NCBI GenBank assembly: GCA_963082975.1
Contig: OY720350.1
Location: 40,045,851 to 40,109,850 of the forward strand
Direction: 5' to 3'
DNA from: Labia minor
Taxonomy: Eukaryota > Arthropoda > Insecta > Dermaptera > Spongiphoridae
Length of the DNA: 64,000 nt
Shown: positions 56,732 to 64,000 of the stretch, one piece after another
Numbering within the stretch: position 1 is the stretch's first letter
Layout: each line of letters opens with the position of its first letter
Made by a program: the position numbers and the translations under genes
Notes under the pieces: generated by a model
The model's input: only the letters and a program-made list of their open reading frames with translations
Databases searched by the model: none
Told to the model about the DNA's origin: nothing

Positions 56732-56975
56732 CACACTATGAGCGGGGCGGGTATTTGTACCCGTTGCGGGGACTGCCACTTATAAGCGGGGCGGGTATAT
56801 ATACCTATTGCCACTTATATGAGGGATATATATTAGTTATCGTTTAAAATAAGTAATTTTAAGTGACACAAGGGAAAATATATATTATATAAGTGGCAAC
56901 GGGTATAAATACCCACCCCGCTTATAAGTGGCAGTCCCCGCAACGGGTACAAATACCCGCCCCGCTCATACTGTG
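56732..56975. mobile_element. 244-bp palindromic MITE with TTAA target duplication
   Basis: TTAA lies at both edges (56728-56731, 56976-56979), the piggyBac target duplication. Termini CACACTATGAGCGGGGCGGG and CCCGCCCCGCTCATACTGTG begin inverted arms of about 95-100 bp. Each arm carries two GC-rich submodules of the form AGCGGGGCGGGTATnTnTACC followed by a GTTGC/ATTGC phrase, separated by GGGACTGCCACTTATA. GGGTATTTGTACCC is itself self-complementary. The arms differ at few sites, so the element is young or constrained. No coding capacity. PiggyBac affiliation is inferred from TTAA. Confidence 0.85.
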
Positions 56976-58057
56976 TTAATTTTAAAACATGTTTTGTTAT
57001 TTTAAATTTTTGAAACATGATTATTATTGTTTTATTCAATTTTCATCATTAAATATTAAGTTTAATTATTCTACAATATACATATTTCAGAGACTTATAT
57101 TTTTCTTTTTTTTAAATGAAATAACGTTATCAATTTGAGCATATTTAAGAGGGAAAACGCTGACGTCACTGATATGCAAGAAACCAGCAGGGTTACCAAT
57201 TGTGATTGGGAAAACTGATTAGTTTGTGGAAAAATATGTGATTTTTCGAATTTAAAGGTATTTCCACTAAATTGTTGTTGAATTGAATCTCAAAAATTTT
57301 ATAATCAGTCCCAAGTTTTAAGACAATTAATATATTGCCTCCCATTATCTCAGCAACATTGCCAAAATATCTAATGTAAATATAAACAGTATTCTCTCCT
57401 ATTATCTTTATGACCATCTGTTGATTAAAAATGGTTTAATATTACATGCCAAACTAATTGAATTATTGAATTTTCATAAACAAAATTTAAAATTAATCTA
57501 TCGCTTTAATAATAATTTCTATATATACAAACAATACATTAATGTTAAAGGGGTTAATAATGAAACACGTTTAAAAAAAAGCTTAATTAAGTTTTAATGA
57601 ACGATTTTATTCATAAATTTTCAAGAAAAGAGGATTTAAAGATTTTGTGAATTTCCTAAGAAAAAGGAAGTTATGACTGTGTTGAAAATAAAGTAGATTC
57701 TCGTACCATGTTTACATTTAAGCTCATTTCATTCGTAACCCACGTCTTCTCTCTCTTTTGCTCTTATTTTCCTTCTAACCTACTTCTCTTATATGCTTTA
57801 ACTAAATGATTAATCTTCTCCGTAATTTATTTAAAGGAAATATTCACAAGCATTCCCTGTTGGAAAAGTTAATAGTAATCCTAGATGGAGAATTAATTTA
57901 TTCAAGGAATTATTTGAAGAGCATAGAGACAGAGAGAGAAAGGGAGAAGGAATAAGGAGTATTACATTAGCATGGCTTTCTCTCTTGTATTTACATCGTA
58001 CCTCAATCACTCTCTACTGTTTATTTCTTATTTAGTTTAGTTCCCAACTTGGATTTG

Positions 58058-58102
<45 letters not shown>

Positions 58103-58444
58103 TGGTTTAATTGCACCTAACTTCATGTAAACTAAATAAAGAGAAATTTCATCAGTCATATCTGCCATTTAGTGGTAGAATCTACCTAACTACATATTCT
58201 TTGGAGAAAGTGGAATGTCATTGTCAAGATTCACCTTCCATCCCCATCAATTAAAGGAAGAATTCATCAAATACTTATCAAATACACTACATTGTCTGCT
58301 AATTATCACTATTATTATTGAAGTAGAATTGGATGTAAACGGATATTTGTGGTTTCTAAACACTTTGCGATTTTAAATATAAGAATATTCTCGATATATA
58401 GACATATACATTATTTATTAAGTATTTATATACAAAATAAAAAG
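56976..58444. other. AT-rich non-coding stretch
   Basis: AT-rich, with a (TA)n microsatellite at about 58060-58100 and a mild patch near 57700-57970 rich in CTCT/GAGA. Frames at 57,193-57,417 and 56,833-57,039 show no domain. Confidence 0.5.
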
Positions 58445-58545
58445 AGATGTAAGGGAGTTTGGAGAGATTAGGAGTTAGATTGAGGTGGCTCGGATTAAGA
58501 ATAGTTGGAAAATAGTTGGAGAATTTTTGAATTCTGAAGGATTAC
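58445..58545 (+). pseudogene. LINE 3'-tip fragment
   Basis: Reads DVREFGEIRS then, after a stop, EVARIKNSWKIVGE. This matches, in order, the DVREMGENRDWKGVAQNRNT / WRVVVAA region of the copy at 62.9 kb. Only this last ~100 bp is left. Confidence 0.5.
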
Positions 58546-58598
58546 ATAGAATCTTAATCTATGTATATATAATAGAATTATTATTATTATTTTATTAT

Positions 58599-58652
<54 letters not shown>

Positions 58653-59473
58653 AATATATAAATATAAAAATGCATTTTTTTTGTATACATGTATTATGAT
58701 ACGGAGATATCGAAAGTTATTTGTTTGAACACATGGCAGAGTATATAAAAGATAACTTTCTAGAATTATTGTTTCGGGAAAAATCCAGGGAAGTGCATTC
58801 CATCTGGTACCCAGATGATATACCTCTTCGTTACCCAAGAGGGAGTGAGGGGTGGACAATTTTGCCAAGTGGCATAGGAGGGGATGATGACCATCTACAT
58901 TTTTAGACATTTTTTGATCATTCTTGGATTGGGTGTGAGGGAAGTGACTTCATCAGACCAAGTAAGAACAACTACAAGGATCGTCGAGTGGAGCGAGGAA
59001 TTGTGCCTGCCCAGATAAGACGACATAATACCTTGAGGAAAATATCCAAGAATCATCTTACTTGAAGTCCCAGTGTTCCCCGAACTCATTATTAATTACA
59101 ATAACAGATAAGTGGTCGACCATATGTAAATAATTTGCAATTGCTAAATATAAATTAAATTCCTTTAAATTTATATTTCTATTTTTACGGTACCATTCAA
59201 TTTCTTCAATTTCTTATTAATTTATTTATTATTATCTATTGTATCATATTAATTCTTCTATTTATATTAAATACATAATTTTTAGTTATAATTTAAATAT
59301 GCATTTTTATTCTGAACCTATTCAATTTTATCATTTCCCATATCAACCGTCGCGGATTCAATAACCCTTTATTATTCTAAATTTATCCAGAGTGCTACCA
59401 AATTAATTTAATCTGATTTTTCAACCCAATTTTCTTAAAAAAATACCTTACCCAATTCCTCCAATATTCGACA

Positions 59474-59508
<35 letters not shown>

Positions 59509-60420
59509 AAATATAATATATATATATATATATATAAACAATTCAAATGAAAAGTATCTTGTATAATAAAAATTTTAAAACAAGTTATAACAACCCAGAG
59601 TAAATATTTTTCAATAAAATTATTTAAACAGTTTAAAAAAAGTTTCTAACTTTGAAATTATGAAAATAAATTTAATGTAAAGTTGTATATTTTTTTAAAA
59701 AAATTTTTGAATAGCCATACAAATAAATATGACTACAATCTGATATTTCATAGGAAGTTTATTTTTAATTCTATTGAAATTTGAGTTGGAATTGATAAAT
59801 CTTCTAGGGAGGCGGAAGAATATATATATTATTTCTGTTTTATTAAATCGAATAAAAGTATAAATACACACATTTTTAATAGATGTTATTCATCACAAAA
59901 AAAAATAATGTTCAATTAACTGAAAGGGATAGGTGAACAAAACCTATAATTAAAAAACGCATAAATAGTTAAACAATTTCAAAATAGTAAAACATAATAT
60001 TTTCATTTCATTGTAAAAATTATTTGATCCTTTAAAGATACTTTTAATATTTATAATATATCAAATATATTATACGATTATTTATTAAATCTTTCTATTA
60101 TTTTTTATTTATCTGAAAATTCTCTCCTATCATTATTTATTATGCTTTTCTGAACAAAAATAGAATAAAAAAGAAATTTTAATGGTAAATTGTTGTAAAA
60201 CATTGCTTCAATTTTGAATAAGTTTAAATATTAAATGATGAATTTAATGGAAAGTAAATTGGAGTTAAACCTAAAAAAAAAATAAAATATTTAATTCTAA
60301 TGTTGAATATTTTAAAATTTTTTAGAATTATTTATAGAGGTCAATTAACTTTTATATATTCAATTAACTTTGGTATATCAATTGTTAAAGAACTTTTGAA
60401 TTATTTTGAATTTTGAATTT
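58546..60420. other. AT-rich stretch with a protein-like patch
   Basis: Has a CATA/(TA)n tract at 58,601-58,650 and TA tracts at 59,475-59,535. A less AT-rich patch at 58,700-59,090 carries a 57-codon ATG frame (58,733-58,906) with balanced composition (AEYIKDNFLELLFREKSREV, HSIWYPDDIPLRYPRGSEGW). I recognise no family; it could be an exon, a TE fragment or chance. The rest is AT-rich. Confidence 0.35.
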
Positions 60421-61212
60421 TGAATTTATTGAGTCGTTGCGCAACAATTAGTTGCTTGAGTGTGTAAGAGAAAGCGTGAGCTACTTCCGTCCTCTTCGGG
60501 CTCAATTGGACTAATTGCTGCGAATCTCACTCCTTGTTAGTCATTCGATTCGTTTGGACGTTATTTGTCATTCGTTTATAATCGCTTGAATTGTATTACG
60601 ATTTATTCGGACGATCTCGTCAATCGTATACAATTACTATTCGTTTCGTCATCCTTTGAGTCGGACGTATTTCGTCACCCCTCTTTGATTTCGTATTCTT
60701 TTTGTTGGTAGCCATCTTTACACTTCGTTATTCTCTAGTTGGTCTATTCTTTATAATTCGTCTTGTATTGGCTCAATATTTCTTCGATTTTGTATTTAAA
60801 TTCCATTAATGAATATCTTTTGTAATTATCTAATTTGTAGCAAATAGTACAGTTGTATAATTAACTTGTGATTTCTACTACGTACCAAATCGGACGTTTA
60901 GATCATAATTTATTTTTTCTAGTTTTTTCGTAATATATTTATAACACGAGCTGGGTTCAACTTTCGAATCTACCTCAGATTTAAAGATATTTGTAAATAT
61001 ATATATTTTTCTTATAATATTTCGACTTATTAATATTTCAAATAAAATATTAATGTTCAAATATTCTTGTATATAATAATCTTATTTTCTTTAAATATAA
61101 TTGTATATAAAACCTAACATGTTTTTGATATATTGAATTGAATATAGGTATAATTTTTATTATCCTATACCCGCTAGCAATTCAGGGGAGAATTGGCGAA
61201 CTCGTGCAAATC
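60421..61212 (+). other. Possible LTR relic with primer-site-like end
   Basis: A region of unusual composition, rich in ATTCGT and CGTC phrases (GGACGTTATTTGTCATTCG, TCGGACGATCTCGTCAATCG), beginning near the perfect palindrome GTTGCGCAAC (60435-60444). It is followed by AATTGGCGAACTCGTGCAAA, where TGGCGAACTCGTGC (from 61,194) resembles a gypsy-type tRNA primer binding site. No second LTR, polypurine tract or coding remnant is seen, so this is tentative. Confidence 0.25.
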
Positions 61213-61407
61213 TTTGTAATTATATTTTATATCTACAAGGGATGAAGAGAACTTTCCACATGAATCATTTTTGAAATATTGTCCCCAATTACTTCGTAAA
61301 TTTCAGAAACGCGGAAATTCTCTTAAAACCAGGAAAATTTCTATACATCAATCATTCATTTCTGGGATAAAAATATTATTTTTAAGTGTGTATAATAGTA
61401 AAAATTA
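61213..61407. other. Spacer
   Basis: Short AT-rich spacer. Nothing recognised. Confidence 0.4.
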
Positions 61408-61982
61408 GCTGGAGTGTTTCCACTCGACTATCTCGCAATTTGAATTGGATTAAATAACATAATATATTATATTTATATTAAATTTAATTTATTATAAATT
61501 ATAAAGTAAAATTAATAGATAATTTTTATTAAACCAGCGCTGTTGATGGCACCATGTCATGTGTTGGCACGTGAGATTTGAAAAATTAATTCTGGTACTT
61601 TCAGCGATTCAATCAAGCTGAAATTCTATATATAGCAGTTTTATACAATTTTAATCATGTGAAAAATTATCAAATATATATCTTTATTTTTACGGTCACT
61701 TTAGAGGAAAAAAAATCAAAATGTTGTAGGTAATGACCCTCTTCCGGTTGAGTTGATAGAAAACTATGAATTTTGAATAATGCCCATGTACCAAATTTCA
61801 TCATTCTAGCTCAAAACGTTTTTGCGTAATCTTGGTTACATACACACACACACACACACACAGACAGACATTTTTCTCAACCTTAGTGAAAATGATTCAG
61901 GAACCTTCAAAACGTATAAAAACATCAAAATCTCAACATCGAAAATTTTCGTGATCGAAATACTATCTCTGGCGAGATAGTA
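61408..61982 (-). mobile_element. HINE-A, near-complete copy
   Basis: Hairpin end CTGGAGTGTTTCCACTCG, subterminal ACTATCTCGC, core GTACCAAATTTCATCATTCT, (AC)n of about 10 units (61,843-61,861) and terminal stem ACTATCTC-TGGC-GAGATAGT, whose GCGAGATAGT is the exact inverse of ACTATCTCGC. Small deletions occur in the GTGTTGGCACGTGAGATTTG region and in CTTCCGGTTGAGTTGATAG. Closest to 7,954-8,592. Confidence 0.9.
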
Positions 61983-62659
61983 AAAAACAGATGAAAATGT
62001 CCTAATGATAAATTCTTATAAATTTACGTTTTAGAAATTATATATGTATAGAATCTATTGATTTCAATGAACTAGGATGAAGTAAAACAAACATTTTTTT
62101 TTCTAGGAAGATAACATTAATTTCTTATTGTTTTTTTCAATTCTAAAAATTTTTAATTTTTATCTATTTTTTTCAAATTTTTAAAACATTTCAACTAATC
62201 AAATAATCAACCAATAAAAAATATCTATATTTTGTGATTTTTTCAATAAAATATGTAAAAATTCAAATCAATATAACAGAATACTTTTATGTTTAAAATT
62301 TTATATAAATTCGTTATAAGGATTAAAATTAGTTAATCTATCTTTAGGTATACTCGTAGTATGTAAGAAAGAAAAAAAATGCATTATCTATTAATTGATT
62401 ATTAAACTTTGGCTTTCCCTGTAATCTAGCCTCGAACAAATCAATCTAAGCATACATACCGATATCCAATAGTAAATACTCATGTTTCACTTCGAGACAA
62501 AACCATCAAACAGGTAATATATCAAACCATTAGTTCATGTACTATACATGTTTCCAATATTACTGTGACAATATTAGAAACTACATATAATCGCAAAATT
62601 CAAAATAAAAACAAACAAACAAATATATTAGTATTTACCTATAGATCTCAATATGTAAA

Positions 62660-62695
<36 letters not shown>
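61983..62695. other. AT-rich non-coding stretch
   Basis: AT-rich, ending in a (TA)n microsatellite at 62,663-62,693. Nothing else is recognised. Confidence 0.5.
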
Positions 62696-62696
<1 letters not shown>

Positions 62697-63058
62697 CGAT
62701 TTAGATTATTTGAGAATAGGATTCTTCGAAGCATTTATGGGCCAAAGAAAGATGAGGTCAACGGGGGAATGGCGAAGATTGCATAACGAGGAATTGCATG
62801 ACCTATAAAATCGAGAAGGCTACGTGGCTAGAATGGGAGAAGAGTGGCAAAAAATATATTGGTAGGGAGACCGAGTGGGAAACGAAGGAAGACCAAGGAC
62901 ACGGTGGGTGGATAATGTGGGAAAGGATGTGAGAGAGATGGGAGAGAATAGGGACTGGAAGGGTGTGGCTCAAAATAGGAATACTTGGAGGGTTGTGGTT
63001 GCTGCGGCCAAGAACTTTCGAGTTCCGTAGAGTCACAGAGATAGATATAGATAGATAT
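62696..63058 (+). pseudogene. RTE-like LINE 3' end with GATA tail
   Basis: Reads FRLFENRILRSIYGPKKDEV (the F.NR.LR.I.GPK.DEVTGEW motif after the RT domain), then across frame changes SRRLRW, IGRPSGKRRKTKD, GKGCERDGREIG/DVREMGENRDWKGV and AQNRNTWRVVVAAAKNFRVP-stop, the typical C-terminus. The 3' tail is GATAGATATAGATAGATATA. Dead by frameshift. Upstream RT sequence is replaced by (TA)n. Confidence 0.8.
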
Positions 63059-63834
63059 ATAATAAAATATTATTCTTAAGGTCCTTACTACTAAAATTAC
63101 TAGTAATAAAATGAAGTATAATATAGAGGATTTTCGTTAAAAATGGAGAAGATAAAATAATATATTGAAGATTTTGACTATATATAAAAGAAATATACTT
63201 GTGATTCCATTAAAGTGGTGGTTTCGTAAGAATAGATTCTTTTATAAGGATTATTACTACTTTATACTATCATCCTATGTACTAGAACTCAATGTTATAT
63301 ATAAACCATTTTCCTCTTTTCAGCACAAAAAAAAAAAAGATAAAAGAGAAATATATTGTAGTTGTATTTTTTTCAAGAAAAAAATAATTTCACTTTTTAA
63401 TATTATATATGAATATATATTTTAGATTATAATAATTATATAATAGTTAATAACGGGTTACATTTTTATAATAAAAATGGGCATAAATATTTTATATTCA
63501 TAATTCAAAGAGGTAATTGTTTTAAAATTGAATAATCGTAATGTTAATTAAAATTTTCAATAAACGGATGAAGAATAAAAATGAAGGGTTTAAAGTGTTA
63601 ACCTTATTAAAGAATAAAAATATCATTATCTTAAAAATGATAAATTGGCATTACTTTTAACAAGGTAAATTACAAATGATATGTAGGTATTTGATATTCT
63701 TTGAATAATGAAGAAAAAACTAAAATAAAAAAATTAAAACATAATAAGATTGATTTTTCTGTTCTAAAATTTATAATAAATATCAGAATAATACTTAAAG
63801 ACTTTATTTATAATATTTTGTATTGCGTTGCCAG
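63059..63834. other. AT-rich non-coding stretch
   Basis: AT-rich; the frame at 63,165-63,425 is low-complexity I/F/K/Y-rich and is not called. Confidence 0.5.
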
Positions 63835-64000
63835 GCCTATTTTCCTATTTTAAATTAAGAAAAAACTAACAAAAATGATTTTTTCCGATTCTGAAACCAA
63901 TTCAGATAGATTTTTCTTTATAATAAATATCTATAGTGTGAATTTCCAATAAATCCGTAGAACAATTTAATATTTCCAAAAAACAAATGTATATACACAT
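63835..64000 (-). mobile_element. Diverged HINE-B relic, runs off window
   Basis: GCCAGGCCTATTTTCC, TTTTAAATTAAGAAAAAACT, AATGATTTTTTCCGATTCTG and AAACCAATTCAGATAG follow the order of 34,720-34,830. The later part (TTTTTCTTTATAATAAAT, GTGTGAATTTCCAATAAATC) matches the reverse of the relic at 21,230-21,552, suggesting a shared older subfamily. It continues beyond the window. Confidence 0.55.

Noticed and set aside
1-64000. tRNA, rRNA, CRISPR, operon or prophage signals
   Set aside because: No cloverleaf except the SINE head, no rRNA-like conserved blocks, no regularly spaced repeats with unique spacers, and no bacterial-type gene density.

Overview
This window looks like a piece of an AT-rich arthropod (most likely insect) nuclear genome. 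By eye it is roughly three-quarters A+T, full of (TA)n, poly(A) and GATA tracts, and it has no dense reading frames, operons, ribosomal RNA genes, CRISPR arrays or bacterial-style signals. I recognise no intact host gene. Almost everything that can be named is a transposable element or its relic, so the window is either intergenic or lies inside a large intron. The host order is an inference; the TE mix (mariner DD34D and DD41D, hAT, piggyBac-type MITEs, BEL/Pao, RTE-like LINEs, a tRNA-SINE and DINE-1-like Helentron derivatives) fits many insects.

The main repeats are three related families of short non-autonomous elements, called HINE-A, HINE-B and HINE-C here. Each has short subterminal inverted repeats, a small hairpin just outside (or overlapping) the 3' one, a central microsatellite ((GT)n in A and C, (GTCY)n in B) and a shared internal core. 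That is the plan of Helentron-associated elements such as Drosophila DINE-1. HINE-A copies lie near 3.2, 8.0, 12.4, 13.8, 14.4, 39.2 and 61.4 kb, with a fragment at 26.2 kb. HINE-B copies lie near 1.2, 5.7, 7.2, 15.2, 23.5, 34.5 and 48.4 kb, with relics at 21.2 and 63.8 kb. HINE-C lies at 30.0-30.7 kb. The termini differ between families, but the two ends of each family match each other.

The best-preserved large element is a minus-strand LTR retrotransposon at 41,250-46,230. It has two 1,017-bp LTRs that look identical, a tRNA-Lys-type primer binding site, a polypurine tract, a 4-bp target duplication (AAGC), a BEL/Pao-like gag remnant, a 48-bp coding minisatellite and a ~308-bp tandem array in its leader, but no pol. 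It sits inside an older mariner copy, and another mariner copy at 16.8 kb preserves the empty site.

Other regions: hAT-type TIR elements at 2.7 kb, 18.3 kb (8-bp target duplication) and 32.7 kb; a TA-flanked 529-bp nested palindrome at 10.4 kb; a TTAA-flanked 244-bp palindromic MITE at 56.7 kb; deleted mariners at 16.8, 22.4, 23.9, 26.5, 35.4 and 41.1/46.3 kb; decayed DD41D mariners at 24.9 and 50.5 kb; pieces of one or more RTE-like LINEs at 24.4, 33.6, 52.2-52.7, 54.9-55.6, 58.4 and 62.7 kb; and a tRNA-derived SINE at 37.7 kb. Between these lie AT-rich stretches and a few unique, less AT-rich islands (notably 40.2-40.8, 51.6-52.1, 29.5-29.8 and 23.0-23.3 kb), the best candidates for host regulatory or untranslated sequence.
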